A stretch of 64,000 nucleotides of DNA from Burkholderiales bacterium (lineage in GTDB: Bacteria > Pseudomonadota > Gammaproteobacteria > Burkholderiales > Ga0077523), in NCBI GenBank assembly GCA_019745565.1, contig JAIESW010000029.1, forward strand, positions 151,144 to 215,143. Direction: 5' to 3'. The translations under genes and the position numbers were made by a program. The first letter of the stretch is position 1. The number at the start of each line of letters is the position of its first letter. Below the pieces are notes generated by a model. The model was not told the origin of the DNA, searched no databases, and saw only the letters and a list, made by a program, of their open reading frames with translations. Below, piece after piece: positions 1-9,377 of the stretch.

Positions 1-339
1 TCCAAGCGCGGCCACCAGCCCCACCGTATCGCGCAGCAGGTTCAGCATGCGAAACGATCCGAGGTCGCCGTCGTAGTCGGCGTCCCAGCCGGTCGTGCGG
101 CCGTAGCCGCGTTGGTCCGGAGCGACCACGTGGTAACCCTCGGCCGCCAACGCCGGCATGACCTTGCGCCAGCTGAAGGCGAGTTCGGGAAAGCCGTGCA
201 GCAGCAGGACGAGCGGAAGTCCGGGTGTCTCGAAGCCTGCTTCGAGGATGTGCATCGTGAGCCCGTTGACGTCGGGCACGAAGCGGGAGCGGACGGCGGA
301 AGGGAGCAGAGCAGGGTCGAGCGGCAGCGGGGTCGTCAC
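1..339 (-). CDS. alpha/beta hydrolase, epoxide-hydrolase-like (N-terminal part)
   Basis: The first 113 codons of an alpha/beta hydrolase run off the left edge of the window. The chosen start is a GTG at 339; an in-frame stop lies 11 codons further upstream. The oxyanion-loop motif HGFPELAFSW begins at residue 48, followed by the strand-helix-strand segment ending DQRGYGRT, which is typical of epoxide hydrolases and haloalkane-dehalogenase-like enzymes. The nucleophile elbow and catalytic His lie outside the window, so the reaction cannot be read. No leader peptide is visible, which suggests a cytosolic enzyme. The family is clear; substrate unknown. Confidence 0.75.
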   Translation of the reverse strand, partial: MTTPLPLDPALLPSAVRSRFVPDVNGLTMHILEAGFETPGLPLVLLLHGFPELAFSWRKVMPALAAEGYHVVAPDQRGYGRTTGWDADYDGDLGSFRMLNLLRDTVGLVAALG

Positions 340-458
340 GATCGTTCGGGTGTGGGGGACTTGTCTGTCACCTCATGGTAACGGACGAGGGCAGCGCATG
401 GCGCTGCCCTCGTTGGGGTCGCCCCGTTCACACGGGGCGAGGTGCTGTCGCGGAAGGG

Positions 459-944
459 TTACTTCAGGACGCCCTTCACGGCGTCGAGGCCGGCTTGCGC
501 GCAGACTTCGTCCTGGTCGGCGGAACCGCCCGACACGCCGATGCCGCCGATGTGCGCACCGCCTGCGGTGAAGATCGGCAGGCCGCCCGCGAAAGTCACC
601 ACGCCGGGCACCAGGTCCAGCCCCTTCACGGATTGCGAGATCTCGCCGAACTTGCGGGTCGATACCGGCACGCGCGCGGAAGTCTCGGCCTTGCTCTGCG
701 CGATCTTCACGCTGATCAGGAACGAACCGTCCATGCGCGACAGATACTTCAGGTTGCCGCCGTCATCGACGACGGCGATGACCATCTTCCAGCCTTCGGC
801 CTTGGACTTCGCTTCGCATGCATCGGCCATCGCCTTGGCGGTGGCGAGCGTCACCACGGTCTTGGTGTCCTGGGCGGCGGCGGTGCCGGCGAAGGCGGCA
901 GCGGCGCAGACTGTGGCGATCGACAGGGTGGTCTTGAACGACAT
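459..944 (-). CDS. GlcG/HbpS family exported protein
   Basis: A 161-residue protein of the GlcG/HbpS (DUF336) family. Residues 1-24 form a signal peptide (hydrophobic core then AGTAAA-QD), so the mature domain should be periplasmic. The family fold is recognisable from the IAVVDDGGNL segment, the RMDG motif and the Gly-rich GGAHIGGIGVSGG turn near the C-terminus. Family members bind haem or corrinoid-like ligands or occur as accessory proteins near catabolic genes; no specific role follows here. The start at 944 is preceded by a good ribosome-binding site (GAGAGGAAA). It stands alone, about 250 bases from the next gene on its strand. Confidence 0.85.
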   Translation of the reverse strand: MSFKTTLSIATVCAAAAFAGTAAAQDTKTVVTLATAKAMADACEAKSKAEGWKMVIAVVDDGGNLKYLSRMDGSFLISVKIAQSKAETSARVPVSTRKFGEISQSVKGLDLVPGVVTFAGGLPIFTAGGAHIGGIGVSGGSADQDEVCAQAGLDAVKGVLK

Positions 945-1191
945 GGTGGTTTCCTCTCGTGTTGTTGGGGAGTCGTCGGAGTGACGACGCGGTTAGGAAC
1001 CGGCATCGCCGAAAAGGTTTCAGCGATGACGCACGGCTCGGACGCCGGATCGAAGTCGACGGGGCGGATGCGCATCTTCGCTCAACGGACCAGCGTCGAA
1101 CAGCACCCCTTGTCCCTGAATCGATCAGGGATTTGTGTTCGCGACCATCCTTCCGGGGCGCGTGGGGCCGCGCCGGAACCGGTCGTCATCG

Positions 1192-1947
1192 CTAGGCCTT
1201 GAGGAACGCGAGCAGGTCCGCGTTCAGCTGGTCCTTCGAAGTGTCGCCCAGGCTGTGCGTGCCGCCCGGGTAGATCTTGAGGGTCGAGTTCTTCACCAGC
1301 TTCGCCGACAGCGGCGCGGAGTTCTTGATCGGCACGATCTGATCGTCATCGCCGTGAATGATGAGCGTGGGCACGTCGAACTTCTTGAGATCCTCGGTGA
1401 AGTCCGTTTCCGAGAACGCCTTGATGCAGTCGTAGCCGTTCTTGTGGCCGCACTGCATCCCCTGGCGCCACCAGGAACTGATGAGGCCCTGGGATACCTT
1501 GGCCCCCGGACGATTGAAACCGAAGAACGGTCCGCTCGCGACATCCAGGAAGAACTGCGAGCGGTCGGCCAGGTAGGCGGCACGGAACCCGTCGAACACC
1601 TCCAGCGGCAGGCCCTCGGGGTAGGCCGCAGTCTTCAGCATGATCGGCGGCACCGCGCCCATGAGCACGGCCTTCGCGACACGCTTGGTGCCGTGACGTC
1701 CGATGTAGCTCGTCACCTCGCCTCCGCCGGTGGAGTGACCGATCATCGTCGCACCCTTCAGGTCGAGCGCGTTCACCAACTCGGCCAGATCGTCGGCATA
1801 GTTGTCCATGTCGTTGCCGTTCCACGGCTGGCTTGAACGACCGTGGCCGCGACGGTCGTGCGCGATGCAGCGATAGCCGTGCGAGGCCAGGAAGAACATC
1901 TGCGACTCCCAGGCGTCGGAACTCAGGGGCCAGCCGTGGCTGAACAC
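1192..1947 (-). CDS. alpha/beta hydrolase, non-haem chloroperoxidase-like, N-terminally short
   Basis: A 251-residue hydrolase very similar in motif pattern to arylesterase/non-haem chloroperoxidase proteins: FSHGWPL oxyanion loop, [14 protein letters not shown], nucleophile elbow GHSTGGGE with Ser72, an acid in IHGDDDQIV and His231 in GGTHSLGD. The family normally carries about 24 more residues before FSHGW (the first beta-strands). Here the only in-frame start is a GTG directly at that motif, with an in-frame TAG six codons upstream. An ATG lies 4 bases upstream of the GTG in another frame behind GAGGGAG. The gene is therefore either 5'-truncated or frameshifted at its start; the catalytic residues are all kept. 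It may be a recent pseudogene. Confidence 0.7.
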   Translation of the reverse strand: MFSHGWPLSSDAWESQMFFLASHGYRCIAHDRRGHGRSSQPWNGNDMDNYADDLAELVNALDLKGATMIGHSTGGGEVTSYIGRHGTKRVAKAVLMGAVPPIMLKTAAYPEGLPLEVFDGFRAAYLADRSQFFLDVASGPFFGFNRPGAKVSQGLISSWWRQGMQCGHKNGYDCIKAFSETDFTEDLKKFDVPTLIIHGDDDQIVPIKNSAPLSAKLVKNSTLKIYPGGTHSLGDTSKDQLNADLLAFLKA

Positions 1948-2034
1948 GCATGCGCGCTCCCTCTATGATGGATGGCGACACACGGAAACGGCTTCCCCAG
2001 CCTGTATCCAGTCACGCGCGGCGCCGGATACGGC

Positions 2035-2958
2035 TCAATCGAAACTGAATCCCGGCGTCCGCGTGTAGAAGTGCAGTCCTTCGTCCTGAATCACGAGCGA
2101 GCGCATGCGCTTGTCTCCGCGCGCATAGTGCGAGTGCATCAGCGTCGCCGGCGTGATCTGTGCGGCACCGGTGGACCAGTCGACCCGTTGCCCGTCGATG
2201 ATCGAATGCACGCCTTCACCCTGGATGGCGAGGGTCACCGCAACACCGTTGTGCCGATGGGGGCGTTGATCCGCTCCGGCAGCCAGCGTGTTGATGGATA
2301 CATTGATCGACGGGATGGTGTTGATGCTGGGCGCCAGCGCATGGCTGGTGAACTGCACCGAGTAGCCGGTCGTGTCGGCGGTCATGGGCCGGCGCCACAC
2401 GGCTTCGAAGTGACCGTCGATTACCGTGGCGGGCCAGTGGGTGGTTTCGACGCGCGCCGCACCCGGTTCGGGAGCCCGCAGGCGCTCGAAGGCGAGCAGC
2501 GGTTCGTTGGTGACACAGAAGAGCAGCGCGTCCTGGCAGAGCGCGCGGTGCGCGCTTTCTTCGCCGCCGGGAAAGCAGAACACGTCGCCGGCCGTCCAGG
2601 CGATCCGGTCGTCGCCGTTGCGGCTCTCGCCGCTGCCGGACATCACGTAGAAGATCTCGCCCGAGGCGACGTAGTGGGTGCGTAGCGTTTCGCCCGCGCG
2701 AACCTTGAGGTAGCGGCACAGGATCGTCGGCGTGGTCGCGGGATAGTCCGTGCCGAGAGCGTCCGACGAGTCCAGTGCGATCGAGCGTGTGGGCGTGTTC
2801 GGATCGAACGCCGCGTCGCGTTCCTGCAGGAACTGCCGGATGGGCACCGGCGGAAACTGGAAGGCGAACCCGTTCTCGGCGATGTGATAGCGCGCCCGGC
2901 GGGCGTAGCGCGACTCGGCTTCGGGTTGCAGACGGGACGCAACGGCGGTGTCGTTCAT
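2035..2958 (-). CDS. bicupin protein, gentisate-dioxygenase-like
   Basis: A 307-residue protein with two cupin domains. The first spans roughly residues 70-140 (THYVASGEIFYVMSGSGES, then FCFPGG) and the second residues 210-300 (PHRHNGVAVTLAIQGEG, then HSHYARGDKRM). The arrangement resembles gentisate 1,2-dioxygenase-like bicupins, which use iron for aromatic ring cleavage, but ring-cleavage activity is not certain from motifs alone. The second cupin keeps His-rich metal ligands (RPHRHN and MHSH); the first is poorer in His. The ATG at 2958 was preferred over upstream extensions because AAGGAAG sits at the right distance. It lies between the truncated hydrolase and an SDR gene on the same strand. 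Confidence 0.75.
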   Translation of the reverse strand: MNDTAVASRLQPEAESRYARRARYHIAENGFAFQFPPVPIRQFLQERDAAFDPNTPTRSIALDSSDALGTDYPATTPTILCRYLKVRAGETLRTHYVASGEIFYVMSGSGESRNGDDRIAWTAGDVFCFPGGEESAHRALCQDALLFCVTNEPLLAFERLRAPEPGAARVETTHWPATVIDGHFEAVWRRPMTADTTGYSVQFTSHALAPSINTIPSINVSINTLAAGADQRPHRHNGVAVTLAIQGEGVHSIIDGQRVDWSTGAAQITPATLMHSHYARGDKRMRSLVIQDEGLHFYTRTPGFSFD

Positions 2959-3022
2959 CGTTCTTCCTTGTTGTCGGACACGAGCCGACACTATAGAGCA
3001 ATCGCCGCCGTCGTCCCGCCGA

Positions 3023-3793
3023 TCAGGTCGCCGAGAAGCCCCCATCGGCCGAGTACACTCCTCCGGTGCAGAGGCTGGCTTCGTCGGAGGCCAGGAACAG
3101 CATGACGTTCGCGATCTCCTCCGGCGCGCCGTAGCGTCGGAGCGGTGCGGCGTTGACCAGTGCGGCGCGTGCCTTGGCCGGGTCACCCGGCGAACGGCTT
3201 TCCTCGAGGCTGCGCATCATGCGCGTCTCGGTCGGGCCGGGCAGCACGGCGTTGACGCGGATGTTGTGAGGAGCGCACTCCATGGTTGCGGTGCGCATCA
3301 GGCCGATCTCGGCGTGTTTGCTCGCGATGTAGGCGGAGTTGCCTTGTCCGCGGCCGCGGATCCCACCGATGGAGGAGGTGATGACGATGCTGCCGCCGCC
3401 GCGTTGCCGCAGCGCGGGGATCGCGTACTTCAGCCCGAGGAACACGCCGCGCACGTTGATGGCCATCACTTCGTCGAAGGTCTCGATGGGGTAGGTCTCG
3501 ATGGACGTCGTCGCGCCTTCGATCCCGGCGTTGGCGATGAAGATGTCGAGGCCGCCGAAACGGTCGATGGCTGTCTGCACCATGCGCGCGTTGTCCTCGG
3601 GTCGGGAAACGTCAGCGACCACAGGAACCGCCAGTTCCTTGCCGATGCGCGTGGTGGCGTCCGCGAGCGCTGCTTCGTTGCGGCCGACCAGGACCACCTT
3701 TGCGCCCTCGCGGGCGAAGAGCTCCGCGGTTGCCAAGCCGATGCCGCTGCCGGCACCGGTGATGAGAGCGATTCTGCCGGGGAGTCTTGCCAT
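3023..3793 (-). CDS. short-chain dehydrogenase/reductase (SDR)
   Basis: A 256-residue classical SDR. It has the nucleotide-binding glycine motif TGAGSGIG at residues 12-19, the NAG motif at 88-90, catalytic Ser140/141 and the YxxxK pair Tyr155-Lys159 (YIASK). The C-terminal CTGGVYSADGGF segment is typical of the family. It should be a cytosolic NAD(P)-dependent alcohol or ketone oxidoreductase, substrate unknown. Downstream on the same strand, 64 bases away, is the bicupin gene, so the two may be co-transcribed in a small catabolic unit. It is divergent from the endonuclease/exonuclease/phosphatase gene, with a REP-like palindrome in the gap. Confidence 0.9.
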   Translation of the reverse strand: MARLPGRIALITGAGSGIGLATAELFAREGAKVVLVGRNEAALADATTRIGKELAVPVVADVSRPEDNARMVQTAIDRFGGLDIFIANAGIEGATTSIETYPIETFDEVMAINVRGVFLGLKYAIPALRQRGGGSIVITSSIGGIRGRGQGNSAYIASKHAEIGLMRTATMECAPHNIRVNAVLPGPTETRMMRSLEESRSPGDPAKARAALVNAAPLRRYGAPEEIANVMLFLASDEASLCTGGVYSADGGFSAT

Positions 3794-3877
3794 AAGGATT
3801 CCAGAAAGGTGTGTGAACGTTCAGCCGGATGCGGGGATGCTGGAATTCAGGGCAGCGAGCGTAGGGCAGAAGCGTTT

Positions 3878-3931
3878 TGCCCCCACCCCAGCCCTCCCCC
3901 GGCAGAGCCGGGGGAGGGAGTGTTGTTCCCG
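3878..3931. repeat. REP-like GC-rich palindrome, single unit
   Basis: A hairpin unit of the dispersed family seen throughout the window. Arms 3892-3903 and 3907-3918 pair perfectly (12 bp) around a three-base loop (aga); the left flank carries the family's CCCCCACCCC block. It lies between the divergent SDR and phosphatase genes, so it is not a shared 3' terminator here. Confidence 0.85.
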
Positions 3932-3994
3932 CGTTGTGCACGCCGTTCATGCGGCGTAGCGTGCCTATCCCGAGTTTCACATGAGGAAGTCGCC

Positions 3995-4825
3995 ATGGCC
4001 AAACTCTTCTCCGTCGCGTCCTGGAACGTGGAGCACTTCAAGGACGATGCCAACCGTGTGAAGCGCGTGGTCGAATACATGGACCGGCAGAAGCCCGACG
4101 TCTTCGGGTTGTTCGAGGTCGAGGGTGCCACCGTGTTCGACCAACTGGTCAAGCAGATGCCCGGCTACACGTTCCAGATCACCGAGGGCCCGCAGACCCA
4201 GGAGATCCTGGTGGGTGTGCGCAAGACGTTGACCGCCTTCATCACCCAGAAGGTGGAGTTCCGCTCCGGCACCACACACATGCGACCGGGACAGCTGGTG
4301 ACCGTGGTCAAGAACAAGATGAACTACGGGCTATTGTTCCTGCACCTCGCCAGCGGCACCGATCCGCGCGGCATGGGCCTGCGCGACGACATGCTGCAGC
4401 GCGCCTTCGATTTTCGCACCACGCTCGACAAGGCCGAGGGTGGCGACGGCAAGGCCCGCTATCTGTTCGTGGGTGATCTCAACACCATGGGCATGAAGTA
4501 TCCGTTCGATCGTTCCATCGAGCCGACGCTCGAACTCGGCAAATGGGACAAGTATGCGGCCCGGGCGAAGGTCGGCATGCGTCGTCTTGCGAAGACCCAT
4601 GAACTCACGTGGTTCAACGGCAGCAAGTCGTCGCTGAAGCCGTCCAACCTGGACCACGTGTTCGCGTCGAGCAATCTCAAGTTCAAGACCTTCAAGCGCC
4701 CCGACGGTACCGATTCGAGCGTGGCGGTGCGCGGTTGGGTGCAGGAGGCGACCGATGCAGGCAAGGATGCGTGGATCGGCAGCTTCTCGGATCACTCGCT
4801 CATCTACTTCGAGATCCATTCATAG
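3995..4825 (+). CDS. endonuclease/exonuclease/phosphatase family protein
   Basis: A 276-residue member of the Mg-dependent EEP (exonuclease III / DNase I / inositol phosphatase) fold. Recognisable catalytic motifs are SWNVEHF near residue 10 (Asn11), the metal-binding Glu41 in LFEVEG, the GDLN motif near residue 160 and the C-terminal SDHSLIYFE motif near residue 267. No signal peptide is visible. Whether it cuts DNA/RNA or a phosphoester is not decided by these motifs. The start at 3995 follows GAGGAAGT at suitable spacing. The 3' end overlaps the stop of the convergent amidase gene by six bases. Confidence 0.8.
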   Translation: MAKLFSVASWNVEHFKDDANRVKRVVEYMDRQKPDVFGLFEVEGATVFDQLVKQMPGYTFQITEGPQTQEILVGVRKTLTAFITQKVEFRSGTTHMRPGQLVTVVKNKMNYGLLFLHLASGTDPRGMGLRDDMLQRAFDFRTTLDKAEGGDGKARYLFVGDLNTMGMKYPFDRSIEPTLELGKWDKYAARAKVGMRRLAKTHELTWFNGSKSSLKPSNLDHVFASSNLKFKTFKRPDGTDSSVAVRGWVQEATDAGKDAWIGSFSDHSLIYFEIHS

Positions 4826-6247
4826 CGCCGGTTTGCGGGCAAACCAGGGGCGCGCGGCTTCGAGCTGGGCGCCGAGCCGCAGCAGCGTGGCCTCGTCGCC
4901 GTAGCGTCCGACACACTGGACCGCGAGCGGGAGTCCGGCCTTGCTCTGCGCGATGGGCAGCATCAAGGCGGGCTGCCCCGTGAGGTTGAACCACACGGTG
5001 AACGGCGAAAAGTGGAAGACGCGTCGCCAGTACTCGTCGAAGTCGTCCAGCATCATGTCGATCCAGCCGAGCTTCACCGCCGGTGACGCGAGGCCCGGGG
5101 TGAGGAGCACGTCCCAGTCGGCGTGGAACGAAGCCATCTGGCGTCCGAGACGATGCGCGATCTGAGTGGCGCGCACGTAGTCCGGCGCACTGATCTTCTC
5201 GCCGCGCTGGGCCGTCAGCCAGGTGATGCGTTCCACTTCTCCTTCGCGGGCGGGGCGGCCTGCGGCCGGATGGCTCGCGAGATTCACCACGGTGTTGGCG
5301 GCTGCGAGGGTGAGAAAGGTCGGCACGACGGCGGCACCGTCGATGGCGGGATCGCGTTCCTCCACGTCGTGACCGAGGTCGATGCAGAGCTGCACGGTGT
5401 CGGCGAGCGTCGCCAGGCATTCCGGTTCCACGCGGGCGCCGTTCGGCGTTTTCGCGGTCCATGCGATCTTGAGGCGGCCCGGTGGCGTGTTCGCTTCGTC
5501 CCGATAGGCCCGGGGCGGCGGTGGTGCAGTGTAGGGATCGCCGGGTCCGGCCCCGCGCGTCGCATCGAGCAGCGCAGCGCTGTCGCGCACTGACAAGGTC
5601 ACGGCGTGCTCGGTGGACACGCCCCCCAGTCCTTCTCCGGCGTATGGCGCGAACGTGTTGCGATTGCGCGTGGGCTTGAGACCCACGAGACCGCAGCACG
5701 CGGCCGGTGCGCGGATCGAGCCGAAGCCGTCGGACGCGTGCGCTGCCGGCAGGATGCGCGCGGCCACGGCGGCCGCTGCGCCACCGCTCGAGCCGCCGGA
5801 GATGCGTGTCGTGTCCCACGGATTGCGTGTGGGTCCGTGGAGCTGCGGTTCGCAGGTGAGGGACAAGCCCAACTCGCATGTGTTGGTGCGACCGAAGATC
5901 ACAAGACCTGCACGGCGCAGGCGCCTCACATGCTCGCTGTCCGCTTCCGCCGGCGGCGTGTCCGCGAAGAACCGCGAGCCTCGCGTCATCCGCACGCCTG
6001 CGATCGGTGAAGTGAGATCCTTCATCAGGAACGGCACGCCGCGAAACGGGCCATCCGGCAGTCCCGCCGCGATGGCCTGACGGCCGTGGTCGTACAGCTT
6101 CATGGTGACCGCGTTGATCGCAGGATTGCGGGCTTCCACCCGCGCGATTGCCGCTTCGAGCAATTCGGTGGGCGTCACTTCCTTTCGCCTCACCAGTTCG
6201 GCGAGGCCCAGCGCATCGTAGTCCTCGTAGTCGGCGAAGGCGCTCAT
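4820..6247 (-). CDS. amidase signature family hydrolase
   Basis: A 475-residue amidase-signature enzyme. The Ser-cisSer-Lys catalytic set is visible: Lys76 in VPFLMKDL, Ser153/Ser154 in the GGSSGG motif and the nucleophile Ser178 in GFGSIRAPA. Such enzymes hydrolyse carboxamides (for example 6-aminohexanoate-type dimers, aryl amides, indoleacetamide); substrate not determined. No leader, so probably cytosolic. Its ATG overlaps the TGA of the upstream MFS transporter in ATGA, indicating translational coupling: transporter first, amidase second. This suggests that the transported compound is the amide or its product. Confidence 0.88.
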   Translation of the reverse strand: MSAFADYEDYDALGLAELVRRKEVTPTELLEAAIARVEARNPAINAVTMKLYDHGRQAIAAGLPDGPFRGVPFLMKDLTSPIAGVRMTRGSRFFADTPPAEADSEHVRRLRRAGLVIFGRTNTCELGLSLTCEPQLHGPTRNPWDTTRISGGSSGGAAAAVAARILPAAHASDGFGSIRAPAACCGLVGLKPTRNRNTFAPYAGEGLGGVSTEHAVTLSVRDSAALLDATRGAGPGDPYTAPPPPRAYRDEANTPPGRLKIAWTAKTPNGARVEPECLATLADTVQLCIDLGHDVEERDPAIDGAAVVPTFLTLAAANTVVNLASHPAAGRPAREGEVERITWLTAQRGEKISAPDYVRATQIAHRLGRQMASFHADWDVLLTPGLASPAVKLGWIDMMLDDFDEYWRRVFHFSPFTVWFNLTGQPALMLPIAQSKAGLPLAVQCVGRYGDEATLLRLGAQLEAARPWFARKPAL

Positions 6248-7542
6248 GCCGCTTCCTTCGCGGCGGTGGCGGGCTCCTGGGTCGCACGGGTTGCGACGTA
6301 GGTGATCAGCGCCGAGGCGAACGCGCAGGCCGCGAGGAAGTAGAGACCCATCTCGAAACTCTTCGTGCTCTCCTTGATCCAGCCGACGATGAACGGGCCC
6401 ACGTAGCCGCCGAGGTTGCCGATCGAGTTGATCAACGCGATGCCCGCCGCCGCCGCCGCGCCGCTCAGGAACATCGAGGGCATCGGCCAGAAGCAGGGGC
6501 GCGAGCCGTACAGTCCGATGGTGGCGACGGACATGGCGGCGATGGCCCAATAGGACGCACCGAACCAGGCGGCACCGGTGAGGCCGATGCCCGCCACGAT
6601 CGCGGCTGCGATCAGATGCCAGCGCCGTTCGTGTCGGCGATCGGACGACCAGCCCCAGGCGAGCAGGCCGAGCACGCCGATGGTGTAGGGGATCGCGGTG
6701 ACCGCGCCGGTCATGACGTTCGACAAGCCGAAGCCCTTCACGATCTGCGGCAGGAAGAACACGATGCCGTAGCTCGCGGTCACGCTGGTCATGTAGATGA
6801 GCGACAGCGCGATCACGCGCGGATCGGTGAGCGACTTCAGCAAGCTGAGGCGGCCCGCCCGCTCCACCTGCGTTCGCTCGGCCTGCAGTTCGCCGTCGAG
6901 CCAGTTGCGTTCCTCGTCGGTGAGCCACTTTGCCTCCGAGGGGCGATCGGTCATCTGCTTCCACACGACGAAGGCCAGCACGATCGCGGGCATGGCTTCG
7001 AGCATGAACACCCATTGCCAGCCATGGAAGCCCAGCATGCCATCCATGTCCAGGATGGCGCCGGAGATGGCGGAGGCGAGCGCGTTGGAGACGGGCACCG
7101 CGAGAAACAGCGCGGAGATGACGCGCGCGCGGAATCTGGCCGGATACCACGTGGTCAGGTAGTAGATGATCCCGGGAAAGAAGCCCGCCTCCGCCACACC
7201 CAGCAGAAAGCGCAACGTGAGAAAGCTGGCCGGCCCGGTGGCGAACGCCATCGACGCGGAGATGATGCCCCACGTGATCATGATCCGCGCGATCCAGCGG
7301 CGCGCGCCAACCTTCGCCAGCACCATGTTGCTGGGCACCTCGAAGATGGCGTAGCCGAGGAAGAAGATGCCCGCGCCCCAGCCGTACACGTACGAACTGA
7401 TGCCGAGATCCTTGTTCATCGTCAGCGCCGCGAACGCGACGTTGGTGCGGTCGATGTAGGCGACCAGGTACGAGGCCACGATCAGCGGTAACAACCGCCA
7501 TGAAATCTTCAGTATCGTTCGGCGTTGGAACTCGGGCTGCAT
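6244..7542 (-). CDS. MFS transporter, anion:cation symporter (ACS) type
   Basis: A 432-residue major facilitator with about 12 membrane segments. The N-terminus (LLPLIVASYLVAYIDRTNVAFA) is characteristic of the phthalate/tartrate/glucarate ACS subfamily, which moves organic anions with protons across the inner membrane. The start chosen at 7542 gives MQPEFQRR followed directly by the first helix. It is the first gene of a two-gene unit with the amidase (ATGA overlap). It is divergent from an exported amidohydrolase gene across a 67-base gap that should hold both promoters. Substrate is inferred only as an organic acid or amide-derived anion. Confidence 0.88.
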   Translation of the reverse strand: MQPEFQRRTILKISWRLLPLIVASYLVAYIDRTNVAFAALTMNKDLGISSYVYGWGAGIFFLGYAIFEVPSNMVLAKVGARRWIARIMITWGIISASMAFATGPASFLTLRFLLGVAEAGFFPGIIYYLTTWYPARFRARVISALFLAVPVSNALASAISGAILDMDGMLGFHGWQWVFMLEAMPAIVLAFVVWKQMTDRPSEAKWLTDEERNWLDGELQAERTQVERAGRLSLLKSLTDPRVIALSLIYMTSVTASYGIVFFLPQIVKGFGLSNVMTGAVTAIPYTIGVLGLLAWGWSSDRRHERRWHLIAAAIVAGIGLTGAAWFGASYWAIAAMSVATIGLYGSRPCFWPMPSMFLSGAAAAAGIALINSIGNLGGYVGPFIVGWIKESTKSFEMGLYFLAACAFASALITYVATRATQEPATAAKEAA

Positions 7543-7609
7543 CGGCGCGTACCAAGAAGGCGATCGGCAGAGAATGGCAGCGGTTCCGAACAACAGCAAG
7601 GAGACCAGA

Positions 7610-9082
7610 ATGAAATTCGCCAACGATCCTGGCGGGACGCGGCTGCCCATCAAGCTCGATACGACCACCAACGGCGAGTTCGAGCCGATCCCGCTCGACG
7701 CGGTGCACCATGAGGCGAACCATCTCGCGCTACAAGCAGCGGCGGAGCATGCGAAGAAGCTCGCGGTCAGTCGACGAGGTTTTCTGGTGTCCGCGTGCGG
7801 CGCTGCAACGACGCTGATCGCGATGAACCAGGCCTACGCGCGCCACGGCAACGCCGGTGGTTTTTTCGAGGTGCCGAGCGACGCGCAGCGCGACCTCCAG
7901 CTTGCCCGGGCTACGGTCGAGGGCGAGGAGTTCATCTTCGACGTGCAGGGCCATTTCGTGAATCCGACCGGGGCGTGGACCAAACGCCTGCCGGAGAACG
8001 CCACGCCGCTGCGCCAGATGCCCAAGACCAACGCCTGTGTGGCGGGGCAGGGGCCGGGGCGGCTCGACTATCTCAAGTGCCTGGATGCCGACGAGTTCGT
8101 GAAGGACGTCTTCATGGACTCGGACACGGACCTGATGGTGCTGTCGTTCGTGCCTTCCACCCGCGAGGGCGAGCCGCTCACCATCGAGGAGGCGCATGCG
8201 ACCGCGCGCATCGTCGAGCGCCTCGAGGGCACGCACCGGCTGTACATCCACGGCCGTGTGAATCCCAATCAGCCGGGTGACCTGGAAGGCATGGACGAGC
8301 TTGCGTCGCGTCACAAGATCGCCGCCTGGAAGACCTATACGCAATGGGGCCCGGACGGGAAACCCGGCTTCTTCCTCGACGACGACCCCGGTCTCGCCAT
8401 GATCGAAAAGGCGCGCCGGCTCGGCATCAAGACGATCGCGGTGCACAAGGGTCTGCCGTTCGGTCCGAAGTCGTACGAGCACTCCACCTGTGCGGATATC
8501 GGCCGCGTGGCGAAGCGCTTCCCCGACGTGAACTTCCTCATCTACCACTCGGGGTTCGTGACTACCGCGAAGGAAGGGCCGCACGATCCGTCGCGTCCGG
8601 ACGGCGTCGATCAACTGGTGACGAGCCTGCAGGTGAACGGGGTCAAACCAGGGTCCAACGTATACGCGGAAATGGGATCCACCTGGCGCTTCGCGCTGCG
8701 CGATCCCGACACCGCTGCCCACACCGTCGGCAAGCTGCTGAAGGCGTGCGGCGAGGACAACGTGCTGTGGGGCACGGACTCCATCTGGTACGGCTCGCCG
8801 CAGGACCAGATCCAGGCGTTCCGCACCTTCCAGATCTCGCCCGAGTACCGCGACAAGTACGGTTATCCGGAAATCACGCCGGCGATGCGCGCGAAGATCT
8901 TCGGACTCAACGCGCTCAAGATCTACCCGGTTCCGGCGAACGTGCTGAAACAGCACATGAAGAGCGACAAGGTCGCCACTGCGCGTACCGAGTACCGCGC
9001 CGAGCGCCACGATCCTTCGTACCTGACCTACGGTCCGAAGACCCGCCGCGAATTCCTCAATCTCAAGATGTGGGGAGGGTAG
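7610..9082 (+). CDS. amidohydrolase-family protein with internal twin-arginine segment
   Basis: A 490-residue protein of the amidohydrolase-2 type TIM-barrel family. A twin-arginine-like segment SRRGFLVSACGAATTLIA lies at residues 54-71, after an unusually long N-region, suggesting Tat export. The barrel is marked by DVQGHF (first-strand metal region), YIHGRVNP, IYHSGF and a late GTDSIWYG motif (catalytic Asp). The start at 7610 follows AAGGAG at seven bases. It is divergent from the MFS-amidase pair, so the three genes may form one regulon. The substrate is unknown; hydrolysis or decarboxylation are both possible in this family. Confidence 0.75.
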   Translation: MKFANDPGGTRLPIKLDTTTNGEFEPIPLDAVHHEANHLALQAAAEHAKKLAVSRRGFLVSACGAATTLIAMNQAYARHGNAGGFFEVPSDAQRDLQLARATVEGEEFIFDVQGHFVNPTGAWTKRLPENATPLRQMPKTNACVAGQGPGRLDYLKCLDADEFVKDVFMDSDTDLMVLSFVPSTREGEPLTIEEAHATARIVERLEGTHRLYIHGRVNPNQPGDLEGMDELASRHKIAAWKTYTQWGPDGKPGFFLDDDPGLAMIEKARRLGIKTIAVHKGLPFGPKSYEHSTCADIGRVAKRFPDVNFLIYHSGFVTTAKEGPHDPSRPDGVDQLVTSLQVNGVKPGSNVYAEMGSTWRFALRDPDTAAHTVGKLLKACGEDNVLWGTDSIWYGSPQDQIQAFRTFQISPEYRDKYGYPEITPAMRAKIFGLNALKIYPVPANVLKQHMKSDKVATARTEYRAERHDPSYLTYGPKTRREFLNLKMWGG

Positions 9083-9190
9083 TCAAGCCCCTCTCCTTCA
9101 GGAGAAGGGATCATAGGTGCGCGCTGATGCTGGGCGGGCTTGCATTGATCGGCTGGGTGGGGAAGCGCCGCCTCGATTGAGTCGCTGCCA

Positions 9191-9280
9191 GCCCCCACCC
9201 TGGCCCTCCCCCAGCAAAGCTGGGGGAGGGGACGTACACCCCTTCCCCCACTGTGGTGGGAGAAGGTTGGGATGGGGGCA
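9191..9280. repeat. REP-like palindrome pair
   Basis: Two hairpin units side by side: the first with loop aaa around 9215, the second with core CCCCCACTGTGGTGGG around 9250. Conserved outer blocks GCCCCCACCC on the left and GGGATGGGGGC on the right are roughly complementary. They fill most of the 295-base gap between the amidohydrolase and the Bug receptor, which otherwise shows nothing recognisable. Confidence 0.85.
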
Positions 9281-9377
9281 TCGTTGCCTGTCTTCGGACT
9301 ACGTCTCGCGTCCATGCGCGGCATTCCCGGTACAGTGCCATCTCACGGGCCGTGATGAGCCCGTCGAGGAGGTACGT

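Noticed and set aside
4800..6287. Long open frame on the minus strand overlapping the amidase
   Set aside because: Arg/Pro-rich composition and no family motifs; the in-frame amidase with catalytic Lys76/Ser154/Ser178 explains the region.
5900..7491. Plus-strand frames opposite the MFS transporter
   Set aside because: Low-complexity His/Arg/Asp-rich translation without motifs; the minus-strand transporter is clear.
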